Source of the DNA: Fimbriimonadales bacterium
GTDB taxonomy: Bacteria > Armatimonadota > Fimbriimonadia > Fimbriimonadales > GBS-DC
Length of the DNA: 59,234 nt
Reading direction: 5' to 3'
Assembly: GCA_026003075.1 (NCBI GenBank)
Contig: BPGO01000012.1
Location: forward strand, 1-59,234
Positions 51,599 to 59,234 of the stretch are shown in pieces; positions within the stretch are counted from its first letter, which is position 1; each line of letters opens with the position of its first letter. Under the pieces are notes generated by a model that was not told where the DNA came from, made no database searches, and saw only the letters and a program-made list of their open reading frames with translations. Position numbers and translations under genes: made by a program.

Positions 51599-52885
51599 AT
51601 GCTACCAACGCTGGACGCCAACGCAGAGCCGAAGGAGCACCTGTTGGCGCGTTTGAAGCAGGGCGCGTCCCAGCCCACCCCAGAGATGGAAGCCCAGGTG
51701 CGTACGATTATCGATCGGGTGCGCACCGAAGGCGACCGCGCCGTGCTTGAGTACACGCGCCAGTGGGATTGTCCCACCCTCGAATCGTTGGAAGTCCCAC
51801 CTGCGGAGTTCGAGGCGGCGTACCAGCGGGTAGATCAAGCCGTCATAACCGCGATTCAGCATGCGGTTGCCCGCGTGCGTCGTTTTCATGAGCCGATGCG
51901 TCCCCACTCATGGCATCTCCTGGAGGCGCAGGGCGGCTGGCTGGGGCAGATGGTGCGCCCGTTGGAGCGCGTGGGTGTCTACGCACCTGGTGGACGCGCC
52001 CGGTATCCCAGCACGGTGATGATGAACGCTGTCCCTGCGAAGGTGGCAGGCGTTCAGGAGGTGATTCTCTGCACACCGCCGCAGCGCGATGGTACGATCC
52101 CGCCTTCCGTACTCGTCGCCGCACGCGAGTCGGGCGTAAGCCGCGTGTTCAAGGTGGGGGGTGCGCAAGCTATCGCGGCGATGGCATACGGCACGGACAC
52201 GATCCCCGCCGTCGAGAAAATCGTCGGTCCGGGCAATCTCTATGTTGCGCTGGCAAAGCGGATGCTGTGGGGCATCGTCGGCGTAGACCTGTGGGCAGGT
52301 CCAAGCGAGGTTGCCATTATTGCGGATGAGAGCGCGAACCCAGCCCATGTCGCGGCAGACCTGCTGACCCAGCTGGAACATGGCGCGGAATCGGTGGGCT
52401 ACCTGTTTACGCCCAGCCGTACCGTGCTCCAGCAGACGCTCGCTGCGCTGGAGCGGCAACTCGCGCAACGCGCACGCCGTGCGATGCTGGAACAGGCGCT
52501 GGCGCATAGCCTCGCCGTGTTGACGCGCGACCTGCCCGAAGCCTTCGAACTCGCCAACGCCGCCGCGCCCGAACATCTGACGCTGATGGTGCACAACCCG
52601 ATGCACTGGCTCGGCTCGGTGCGCAACGCAGGCTGTATCCTATTAGGCGACACGCCTCAAGCCGTCGGAGACTATGTGGCAGGACCCAGCCACACGCTCC
52701 CCACAGGACGCGCCGCACGCTTCGAATCGCCCGTCTCCGTAGAGACCTTCCTCAAGCGCAGCAGCGTGATTGCGCTCAGTCGCGACGCACTGCGCACCTT
52801 GGCGCCCGACATCCTCGCGCTGGCGCACGAGGAAGGCTTCGAAGCGCACGCCGCCGCCGTGCAAATCCGTATCTCAGAGGAATAA
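51599..52885 (+). CDS. hisD: histidinol dehydrogenase
   Basis: 428 residues, normal HisD size. Converts L-histidinol to histidine in two NAD-dependent steps using zinc. Visible: YAPGGRARYPSTVMMNAVPAKVAGV, KVGGAQAIAAMAYGT, KIVGPGNLYVALAKRM, VDLWAGPSEVAIIAD, and the zinc/active-site HTLPTGRAARFESPVSVETFLKRSS. ATG 51599 starts the conserved N-terminus; TATACT is ten bases before it, so the leader may be very short. Opens the hisDBH cluster. Confidence 0.96.
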   Translation: MLPTLDANAEPKEHLLARLKQGASQPTPEMEAQVRTIIDRVRTEGDRAVLEYTRQWDCPTLESLEVPPAEFEAAYQRVDQAVITAIQHAVARVRRFHEPMRPHSWHLLEAQGGWLGQMVRPLERVGVYAPGGRARYPSTVMMNAVPAKVAGVQEVILCTPPQRDGTIPPSVLVAARESGVSRVFKVGGAQAIAAMAYGTDTIPAVEKIVGPGNLYVALAKRMLWGIVGVDLWAGPSEVAIIADESANPAHVAADLLTQLEHGAESVGYLFTPSRTVLQQTLAALERQLAQRARRAMLEQALAHSLAVLTRDLPEAFELANAAAPEHLTLMVHNPMHWLGSVRNAGCILLGDTPQAVGDYVAGPSHTLPTGRAARFESPVSVETFLKRSSVIALSRDALRTLAPDILALAHEEGFEAHAAAVQIRISEE

Positions 52886-52888
52886 ACC

Positions 52889-53521
52889 ATGCGTACTCCT
52901 AACCCAGGCTCCCGATTCGGGATGTATGAGCGTGAAACGAGCGAAACGCGCGTCTATGTCTCGGTGGACTTAGACGGTTCCGGCAACGCGCAAATCAGTA
53001 CGGGCATCGGCTTCTTCGACCACATGCTGACCCAGATTGCCCGCCACGGGCTGATTGATCTTGTCGTAAGCGCGACGGGCGACTTACATGTCGATGAACA
53101 CCACACGGTAGAGGATGTCGGTATCTGTTTCGGTAGGGCGGTGCAGCAGGCGTTGGGCGACATGCGGGGCGTCTTCCGCTATGGCTGGGCGATTGTGCCG
53201 ATGGACGAGTCGCTGGCGATGGTCGCGATAGACTTCAGCGGGCGTCCGTTGCTGGAGTTTCATGCACAGTTCCAGCGCGAGTGCGTGGGGCAGATGCCCA
53301 CCGAACTTGTGCAAGAGTTTTTCCGCGCCTTCGTCAGCCACGCCCACGCAACGCTCCACATCCGACTGCTCCAAAGCGCGAACGACCACCACGCCATCGA
53401 AGCGATTTTTAAGGCGTTCGCCAAAGCCTTAGAAATCGCCACACGCTTCCACCCGCGCCAGTCGGGGACCCCTTCCACCAAGGGCTACATCGAGGGCACC
53501 GAGTCGTCGGGTGGGCTATAA
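52889..53521 (+). CDS. hisB: imidazoleglycerol-phosphate dehydratase
   Basis: 210 residues. Mn-dependent dehydration of imidazole-glycerol phosphate in histidine synthesis. The metal motifs DEHHTVEDVG and NDHHAIEAIFKAFAKAL are both intact. Starts three bases after the hisD stop, so it is in the same operon. Monofunctional (no HAD phosphatase half). Confidence 0.96.
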   Translation: MRTPNPGSRFGMYERETSETRVYVSVDLDGSGNAQISTGIGFFDHMLTQIARHGLIDLVVSATGDLHVDEHHTVEDVGICFGRAVQQALGDMRGVFRYGWAIVPMDESLAMVAIDFSGRPLLEFHAQFQRECVGQMPTELVQEFFRAFVSHAHATLHIRLLQSANDHHAIEAIFKAFAKALEIATRFHPRQSGTPSTKGYIEGTESSGGL

Positions 53522-53544
53522 GGCAGACTGGGCGAGGTCTACCA

Positions 53545-54168
53545 GTGATTGCCATCATCAACTACGGCATGGGCAACCTGCGCAGCGTGCAGAAGGCGCT
53601 GGAACATCTGGGCGCAGCGACGCACATCACCAGCGACCCTGCCGACCTGCGCGTCGCCGACGCCGTGATTTTGCCCGGTGTGGGCGCGTTCGGGGCGGCG
53701 ATGCAACGCCTTAATGAATCGGGCATCACCCCCGCGCTCCAACGCGCCATCGAGCAGGGGAAGCCGTTTCTCGGAATTTGCTTGGGGTTGCAGCTCCTGT
53801 TCGAGAGCAGTTCCGAGTCGCCCGGAGTGCAGGGGCTGGGCGTTTTGAAAGGGCACGTCGTCGGCTTTCGCGAAATCCCCCATTTCGCCCTGCGGGTCCC
53901 TCATATGGGTTGGAGCCGCCTCCGCCCCACGCGCCCCGACTACCCCCTCTGGCAAGGCGTGTCTGAAGAGACCTTTGTCTACTTCGTCCACTCCTACTAT
54001 CCTGAACCTGCCGATACGAGCCTCATCACCGCCTACTGCGAGTACGGCACGCGCTTCGCCTGCGCCGTCGGATACGAGAACCTGCATGCCGTGCAGTTCC
54101 ACCCCGAAAAAAGCAGCGAGGTGGGGCTGAACATCCTCCACAACTTCTGCCGCATCGTCTCCACTTGA
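53545..54168 (+). CDS. hisH: imidazole glycerol phosphate synthase glutaminase subunit
   Basis: 207 residues from GTG. Supplies ammonia from glutamine to HisF. GMGNLRSVQKAL start, nucleophile Cys in FLGICLGLQLLF, and the catalytic His/Glu pair in VQFHPEKSS are present. 23 bases follow hisB. hisF is not in the window, so the subunit must come from elsewhere. Confidence 0.96.
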   Translation: MIAIINYGMGNLRSVQKALEHLGAATHITSDPADLRVADAVILPGVGAFGAAMQRLNESGITPALQRAIEQGKPFLGICLGLQLLFESSSESPGVQGLGVLKGHVVGFREIPHFALRVPHMGWSRLRPTRPDYPLWQGVSEETFVYFVHSYYPEPADTSLITAYCEYGTRFACAVGYENLHAVQFHPEKSSEVGLNILHNFCRIVST

Positions 54169-54225
54169 ACTCCGTATTTTCCACAATAGGAACAATTCCC
54201 CACTCAGAGAATCTAATACATTACT

Positions 54226-55027
54226 ATGCGACGCAATGGCTTTACCCTAATTGAGTTGCTGGTGGTGATCGCGATTATTGCCATTCTGGCGGCGATCCTG
54301 TTCCCAGTATTTGCACAGGCACGGGAGAAAGCACGGCAGACCCAATATACCAACAAAATGTACCAACAACATGAAGCAAAACGCGCTCGCTGTGCTCCAA
54401 TACATTCAGGACTACGACGAGCGGTTCCCGATGAGTATCTACCTGTCGAGCCAGAACAACCAGCCCTGTATTTTCACGCTCTACAACGCCATCTACCCGT
54501 ACATCAAGAACGCAGATGTGGTGGCGTGTCCTTCTGACCGACAGGCGTTTGATGTCGTGGGCACCTTTGGTTCGTTTGGCATCCCTGTCTGTACGATCCC
54601 GAACTTCCGCTACACGGGTTACATTTTTAACTGGTGCGTGTTCGAGAACGGGAATGTGCCGGGGCTGATTGCGCCCAACCCGGTGGTCTCGCTGGCGCAG
54701 CTGGAGTATCCTGTGGAGACTTCGATGCTTTATGACGGCACGCTGGGACCGCCGACGACGATTCAGTCGTATTTGCAGGCGCGTCATAACGGTTTGGCAG
54801 GCGCGAACTTCGTGGACGGGCATGCCCGAACGGTGAAGGGGCGTCTGCGTGAAGGCACGGGTAGCACCGTCATCACTTGGGACGGCAAGCAAGCGCGTGT
54901 TTTTGATGTGGGCGAGGTGGGTCCCTATCAGGGGCAGTTCAACCTGTGGGGTGTTGCTTCGCGCCGCGCCAACGGCACACCCTGCCGCAACTGCCCGAAC
55001 CGCAACGACCCCGGCAACTGCAACTGA
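54226..55027 (+). pseudogene. DUF1559 prepilin gene broken by a 13-bp tandem duplication
   Basis: Starts [40 protein letters not shown], a normal prepilin with head domain, but the frame is lost at 54348-54373 by two tandem 13-bp units. Deleting one unit restores a 262-residue protein reading [24 protein letters not shown] and ending with the H-X9-DG motif HNGLAGANFVDGH. Without the fix, translation ends near residue 103. TAATAC six bases before the ATG suggests a leaderless transcript. It may be a recent mutation or a phase-variable gene. It sits just upstream of the cas operon, separated by a strong terminator. Confidence 0.85.
54348..54373 (+). repeat. 13-bp tandem repeat in the prepilin gene
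   Basis: Units TACCAACAAAATG and TACCAACAACATG, 12 of 13 bases equal. One copy would keep the frame; two shift it by one. Confidence 0.85.
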
Positions 55028-55051
55028 CGCCTGTCCGAAGCCACAACGCCG

Positions 55052-55084
55052 AAAAGCCCCCTCTCAGATCGAGAGGGGGCTTTT
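55052..55084 (+). terminator. strong intrinsic terminator before cas5
   Basis: AAAAGCCCCCTCTC and GAGAGGGGGCTTTT pair perfectly (14 bp) around a 5-base loop, with the T-run inside the stem end. Near-symmetric, so it can act in both directions. Separates the prepilin gene from the cas operon. Confidence 0.93.
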
Positions 55085-55162
55085 AAATTCTACTGAGCGC
55101 ACTGGAAGTGGCAGGAATCTCTCATAGGCTGCATAATCCTTGCTCCTCAGGAGGTGTTCGTC

Positions 55163-55777
55163 ATGCAGAGTTACCTAAGCGTCAAAGTGTGGGGCGAGAT
55201 GGCGTGTTTCACGCGCCCGGAGATGAAGGTAGAGCGCGTGTCCTACCCTGTGATGACCCCTTCGGCGGCGCGGGGCGTCTTGGAAGCCATCTACTGGAAG
55301 CCGGAGTTCGAATGGCGCGTGCGGGAAATCCATGTGCTCAAGCCAATCCGTCACATCGCGTTGGTGCGTAACGAAGTAAGCAAACGCATCCCTACACGCG
55401 ATCCCAAACCGATATTTGTTGATGAGGAGCGCACCCAGCGCTACACGCTGGCGCTGCGCGATGTGGCGTACCTCATCCATGCCGAAATTGTGCTGCGCGA
55501 CCATGCCGACAAGGACATCGCCGCCTACCGCGACCAGTTCCGACGGCGTGTGGAGCGCGGTGACTGTTATTTCCAACCCTACTTAGGTTGCCGCGAGTTC
55601 TCGGCGTACTTTGCGCCCCCTACAGGCGGCGAGAATCCCATCCGGCTCAACGACGACCTCGGGCGCATGCTGGGCGAACTGCGCTACGAAGGCAACGGCA
55701 AGGCGAACCCCATCTTCTTCCACGCCTACCTGCGTAACGGCGTCCTAACAGTGCCCGACGAAATCTACAGGAGGTGA
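55163..55777 (+). CDS. cas5: Cas5 of type I-C (Cas5d), pre-crRNA processing endoribonuclease
   Basis: 204 residues from ATG 55163 (CAGGAGG at 55148-55154). In type I-C, Cas5 replaces Cas6: it cuts the repeat RNA and stays on the crRNA 5' end in Cascade. The N-terminus SYLSVKVWGEMACFTRPEMKVER-VSYPVMTPSAARGVLEAIYWKPEF, with the conserved glycine-rich YGCREF-like turn (LGCREFSAYF), fits Cas5d. Stop is four bases before the cas8c ATG. No cas3 precedes it; a DUF1559 prepilin and a terminator do. Confidence 0.94.
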   Translation: MQSYLSVKVWGEMACFTRPEMKVERVSYPVMTPSAARGVLEAIYWKPEFEWRVREIHVLKPIRHIALVRNEVSKRIPTRDPKPIFVDEERTQRYTLALRDVAYLIHAEIVLRDHADKDIAAYRDQFRRRVERGDCYFQPYLGCREFSAYFAPPTGGENPIRLNDDLGRMLGELRYEGNGKANPIFFHAYLRNGVLTVPDEIYRR

Positions 55778-55781
55778 TACG

Positions 55782-56537
55782 ATGTTTCTCATGCGCCTGG
55801 TCGAGTATGCAAAGAGCCAGCCCGCGATTGCCCCAACGCTATACGCGCCAACCCCTATCGGCTGGGTGATTGATTTAGACTCTCAGGGCAAGCCGTTGGG
55901 AGTTGTGAACCTTCACACCACCCCCGCGAAAGGACGCCCTCAGCCCCTCATCAAGCACGCGCCCGCTTTGGGGAACCTGCGTACCAGCGGCATCGCGCCG
56001 CAGCTGTTTTGCGATAATGGCGGCTATGTGCTGGGATACACCCCAGCAGGCAAAAACGCAACGCGTGCCCAAGACCAGCACAAAGCATTCAAACAACTGG
56101 TGGACGATTGTGCTAAAAGAGTTAATCGCCCCGAGGTCCAAGCCGTGGCGAAGTTCTATGACCACTACTTCAGTCAATTGACCCTCCCTAATGATTACAA
56201 CCCTGCAGATAACATCACCTTTCGTGTAAATGGGCAGTGGGTGATTGACCTCCCCGAAGTTCAAGCGTTCTGGATAGAGCATGCCAAGAAAGAGCACGAG
56301 TTGGAAGGGGATACAAAGCAGTGCTTGGTCTGCGGGCAGCCGAAGCCTACCGCACGTAGGCATCTGATACCCATCAAAGGCATTCCCGGGGGGCAGCCCT
56401 CAGGCACTTCGCTGGTCTCAGCCAATAGTGATGCGTACGAATCGTTTGGTCTCAAGGAAGGCTTCGTTTCCCCGATTTGCTCTGGAATGTTCCGAGCTGG
56501 CGGCGAAAGCCTTGAACCATCTGATAGAAAGCGATAA
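55782..56537 (+). pseudogene. cas8c: cas8c (csd1) N-terminal part, frame broken
   Basis: Large Cascade subunit of type I-C, which recognises PAM and recruits Cas3. The start LVEYAKSQPAIAPTLYAPTPIGWVIDL and the segment with LLVCGQPKP-type cysteines (C-L-V-C near residue 187), then GTSLVSANSDAYESFGLKEGF, are diagnostic for Csd1. The frame is lost at the TTT run 56476-56478: removing one T continues as PIALECSELAAKALNHLIES. Summed over the three pieces the intact protein would have about 561 residues, the normal size. Confidence 0.88.
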
Positions 56538-57099
56538 CACGCACCTCACCATCGGCGGGGTGGTGTACTGCTTTTGGACTCGTCAGGCGCAGGCGTTTAA
56601 CCCTGTGAGTTTCCTCAGCCAGCCCGCCCCTGCAGATGTGAAACGCCTGATAGACAGCGTGCGCACGGGTGCAAGCGCGGCGGTGCAGGCGCCCGATTTC
56701 TACGCGGTGGCGCTCTCGGCGAACAGTTCGCGCGTGGTCGTGCGCAGCTATGTGGAGCTGACCGTCGCGGAGGTGGAAGCCAACATCCGCCGTTGGTTCC
56801 AGAACCAATCCCTCATCGCTTATCCCGACGGTGAAGACAAACCGTTGGGCGTATTCAAACTGGCGACGAGCTCTGTTCCGCGAAACCAAGGATATTCCCG
56901 ACCATGTGCCCGAAACGCTCATCCGCTGCGCCATTACGGGAGCGCCGCTGCCGCTGTCGCTGCTGGAAATGGCGGTTCGACGCTGCCGCGTGGAGCAGGA
57001 TGTCTCCTACGAACGGGCAAAGCTGATCAAACTGATACTCAGTTCACACGGTTCTCACAATCCACCATTGAAGGAGGCGATGACAATGCTCAATCGTGA
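56428..57099 (+). pseudogene. cas8c: cas8c middle part
   Basis: The homologous part starts at about 56479 (ALECSELAAKALNHL) and includes GGVVYCFWTRQAQAF and RVVVRSYVELTVAEVEANIRRWFQ, both typical of the Csd1 middle region, ending at KLAT (56869). Between 56864 and 56870 one extra base shifts frame again; the remaining codons to 57099 are out of frame. Confidence 0.82.
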
Positions 57100-57469
57100 C
57101 TGGAACGACCCCGCCTATAAGTGCGGACGATTATTGGCGGTCATAGAACGCATCCAAAGCGCCGCCATCGGCAATCCGAACGCTACGCTGACCGATAAAT
57201 ACTACGGCAGTGCGTCCACCGCACCCGCCAGCGTGTTCGGCGTGCTGTTGCGGCAGACCCAGACCCATCTTAGTAAACTGCGGAAACAAAACGAAAAGCA
57301 GGCAATCTGGTTAGAGCGGGAGATGATGAACGCTATGCCCGAACGCCTGCCCAAAACGCTCAGCTTGGAGGCTCAGGGGCGTTTCGCACTGGGCTACTAT
57401 CACCAGCGGAGCGAATTCTTCAAATCCAAATCCGAGTCCAAGGAGGTATCCAACGATGATGACCATTAA
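56831..57469 (+). pseudogene. cas8c: cas8c C-terminal part
   Basis: The homologous part begins at ALFRETKDIPDHVPETLIRCAI and contains NPAYRLGRL-type AYKCGRLLAVIERIQ, LTDKYYGSASTAPASVF and LSLEAQGRFALGYYHQR, all conserved in the Csd1 C-terminus. A +1 base at 56864-56870 separates it from the middle part. Ends with a stop that overlaps the cas7 start by 14 bases. Both breaks are one-base insertions; together they disable translation of a full-length protein unless read errors are involved. Confidence 0.85.
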
Positions 57470-58370
57470 TCCCAATCAGCCTTATTGCAATCCGGAAGTC
57501 CGACACGACTTCGTGCTGCTGTTTGATGTGCGCGACGGCAACCCGAACGGCGATCCCGACGCGGGCAACCTGCCGCGCATCGACCCCGAAACCATGCAGG
57601 GCATCGTGACCGATGTCTGCCTCAAACGCAAAATCCGCAACTACATCGACCTGCACTATGCCGACCAGTATAACGCGCTGGACTATAACGAGGACACAGA
57701 AGGGAACCTGTACGGCATCTTCGTTCGGGATAGCGGCGTCGCGCTCAACACAAAAATCGCCCATGCCGCTGAAACGCAAGGCGCCGCCAAGGAGAAGAAA
57801 AAAGCCAACCTCGACATCCGCCGCGAGCTGTGCCGCCGCTACTACGACATCCGCATGTTCGGCGCGGTGCTCAGCACGGGCGACTATAACGCCGGACAGG
57901 TGCGCGGACCTGTGCAACTCACCTTCGCACGCTCCATCGACCCGATTGTGCCTTTAGACCTGTCTATCACGCGTGTCGCCATCACCCGCGAGGGCGAGCA
58001 GAAAGAGACGGAGATGGGACGCAAGCCGATTGTATCGTATGCGCTCTATCGGGCGCACGGCTTCTTCTCCGCACCGTTGGCGAAGGACACGGGCGTTTCG
58101 CGCCAAGACCTCGCCCTGCTGTGGGAAGCCATCCTGAATATGTTCGAGCATGACCGCTCCGCGGCGCGGGGCGAGATGGCGCTCCGCGGTCTCTATGTGT
58201 TCACCCATACGAGCGAGCGCGGCGACGCCCACGCCCACACCCTGTTCGAAACGATCCATGTCCAGCGCAAAGACGGCGTCGAGGCGCCCCGCAGCTTCGC
58301 GGATTACCAAGTCGACCTCCGCCGTGACGACTTGGGCGACTCCGTTACGCGCTACGACCTGCACCGATAA
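57456..58370 (+). CDS. cas7: Cas7 of type I-C (Csd2), Cascade backbone
   Basis: 304 residues from one of two adjacent ATGs (57456 or 57459) with AAGGAGG about eight bases upstream. Six copies of Cas7 form the crRNA-binding filament. HDFVLLFDVRDGNPNGDPDAGNLPRIDPET is the Csd2 signature start; FGAVLSTGDYNAGQVRGPVQLTFARSIDPI and the later KPIVSYALYRAHGFFSAPLAKDTGVS continue it. The frame is intact. A hairpin separates it from cas4. Confidence 0.95.
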   Translation: MMTINPNQPYCNPEVRHDFVLLFDVRDGNPNGDPDAGNLPRIDPETMQGIVTDVCLKRKIRNYIDLHYADQYNALDYNEDTEGNLYGIFVRDSGVALNTKIAHAAETQGAAKEKKKANLDIRRELCRRYYDIRMFGAVLSTGDYNAGQVRGPVQLTFARSIDPIVPLDLSITRVAITREGEQKETEMGRKPIVSYALYRAHGFFSAPLAKDTGVSRQDLALLWEAILNMFEHDRSAARGEMALRGLYVFTHTSERGDAHAHTLFETIHVQRKDGVEAPRSFADYQVDLRRDDLGDSVTRYDLHR

Positions 58371-58381
58371 TCCGACCCTCT

Positions 58382-58411
58382 GGCGGCGTCCGCCGCGGGA
58401 CGGACGCCGCC
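58382..58411 (+). terminator. hairpin between cas7 and cas4
   Basis: GGCGGCGTCC and GGACGCCGCC form a perfect 10-bp stem with a 10-base loop in the 54-base gap between cas7 and cas4. There is no U-tract, so it may attenuate or process the transcript between the effector and adaptation genes. Confidence 0.6.
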
Positions 58412-58424
58412 GTACCGTACGACG

Positions 58425-59042
58425 ATGGAACTACTGGAACAGTGGGAGGAAGCGGCGATTGTGCCCATCTCTGCCTTGGAGCATTACGCCTATTGCCCTC
58501 GGCAGTGCGCCTTGATCCACATCGAGCAAGTGTTTGAGGAAAATGAATACACGCTGCGCGGCGCCGCCCTCCACGAGCGCGTCGACGAAGCCGAACAGCT
58601 CACAGAAGAGGGCATCGTCTTGGAATACGCCCTGCCTTTATGGAGTGTCCGTCTGGGGCTTATCGGGCGCGCGGATGTCGTCGGCTTCTTGTCCGACGGC
58701 GTTCCCTACCCGATTGAGTACAAGGTGGGTAAGCGCAGGGCGAAATACCACGATGATGTGCAACTCTGTGCGCAGGCGATGTGCTTGGAAGAGATGCTGG
58801 AGCGCCCGGTTCCGAAAGGCGCCATCTACTATCACGCCAGCCGTCGGCGCCGCGAGGTCGTCTTCGATGAGGCCCTGCGCGCACTCACCGAGCGTATCAT
58901 CGACGAGACCCGCGCTATGATTCTATCGGGACATACACCCCCACCTGTGAACGATGCCCGCTGCCCCGATTGCTCGCTCCTGCGAATCTGTATGCCCGAT
59001 GTGATTGCTCGCCTGCAAAACCGGTCGGAGGAATCCCCATGA
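58425..59042 (+). CDS. cas4: Cas4 nuclease
   Basis: 205 residues. PD-(D/E)xK exonuclease that selects PAM-containing prespacers, with an iron-sulfur cluster. Cys near the start (YAYCPRQC) and three Cys at the end (CPDCSLLRIC) match the cluster ligands; the nuclease motif reads PIEYKVGKR with an upstream Asp (GRADVVGFL). Stop overlaps the cas1 start by four bases (ATGA). Confidence 0.94.
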   Translation: MELLEQWEEAAIVPISALEHYAYCPRQCALIHIEQVFEENEYTLRGAALHERVDEAEQLTEEGIVLEYALPLWSVRLGLIGRADVVGFLSDGVPYPIEYKVGKRRAKYHDDVQLCAQAMCLEEMLERPVPKGAIYYHASRRRREVVFDEALRALTERIIDETRAMILSGHTPPPVNDARCPDCSLLRICMPDVIARLQNRSEESP

Positions 59043-59234
59043 CCTATCAGCTGCTGAACACTCTGTATGTGACCTTGGAGGGTGCGTATTTACGCTTGGA
59101 CAACGAGGCAGTGGAGATTGTCCATGAAGATACTGTCGTGAAGCGCGTGCCGTTGCATCATTTGGGGGCGATTGTGCTGTTGGGCAATATCAGCGTCAGC
59201 CCACCGCTGATGGAGCGCTGTGCGCGTGATGGGC
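59039..59234 (+). CDS. cas1: Cas1 integrase, cut by the window end
   Basis: The first 65 residues (MTYQLLNTLYVTLEGAYLRL) and the LHHLGAIVLLGNISVSPPLMERC segment are the N-terminal beta domain of Cas1 of type I-C. Cas1 with Cas2 inserts new spacers. The ATG overlaps the cas4 stop. The active-site region lies beyond the window. Confidence 0.9.
   Translation, partial: MTYQLLNTLYVTLEGAYLRLDNEAVEIVHEDTVVKRVPLHHLGAIVLLGNISVSPPLMERCARDG

Noticed and set aside
55782..57469. Programmed frameshifting in cas8c
   Set aside because: Two shifts at unrelated sites without slippery heptamers or structures; simple insertions or errors explain them better.
1..59234. tRNA or rRNA genes
   Set aside because: No cloverleaf or conserved rRNA segment was noticed on either strand; a dedicated tRNA scan would settle it.

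Overview
The window looks like a chromosomal piece of a moderately GC-rich Gram-negative-type bacterium, most likely an Armatimonadota member (inference). The clues are several short prepilin-like proteins of the H-X9-DG (DUF1559) type, very large quinoprotein-like beta-propeller proteins, dockerin and DUF1080 proteins, a TolC-type outer-membrane protein and mixed housekeeping genes. No rRNA or tRNA gene was seen. Planctomycetes share some of these families and are the main alternative.

Layout. 0.1-8.7 kb: sugar-type MFS and solute-binding lipoprotein, aldo/keto reductase, a dockerin-repeat secreted protein behind a LacI-type operator, TolC, then a tight psd / HAD / cyanophycinase operon. 8.7-15.8 kb: Ser/Thr kinase, a 28-repeat CRISPR array with its leader, an unfamiliar MoxR-like AAA ATPase bounded by the terminal array repeat and an orphan repeat, and a YbjN-like gene. 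15.9-20.8 kb: ndk, a DUF1573 protein, acpS-purN, DUF1080. 20.9-39.3 kb (minus strand): one long operon of prepilin, PilV-, PilW- and PilX-like proteins followed by two giant beta-propeller proteins in the position of PilY1, apparently a minor-pilin/tip-adhesin system. 39.4-42.2 kb: an AT-rich membrane protein between two 157-bp direct copies of the prepilin promoter and start, then another prepilin gene behind a compact cobalamin riboswitch. 42.2-51.5 kb: MFS, Gfo/Idh/MocA oxidoreductase, rnhB, and a rpsU-pgpH-ybeY-dgkA/PAP2-CBS cluster, with a MITE-like palindromic element upstream. 51.6-54.2 kb: hisD-hisB-hisH. 54.2 kb to the end: a prepilin gene broken by a 13-bp tandem duplication, a strong terminator, then a type I-C cas operon (cas5, cas8c, cas7, cas4, cas1) running off the window.

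How it fits together. The cas operon lacks cas3 at its usual upstream place and its cas8c reading frame is interrupted twice, so interference may be impaired while cas4-cas1 look intact; the visible array lies about 42 kb away and has a 37-nt repeat ending ATTGAAAC. The most unusual parts are the repeat-bounded ATPase island, the cobalamin riboswitch in front of a prepilin gene, the duplicated prepilin-start repeats around a foreign-looking gene, and the pil operon with two PilY1-sized propeller proteins. Three apparent single-base insertions (two in cas8c, one in the PilY1-like gene) could be real decay or assembly errors and should be checked against reads.
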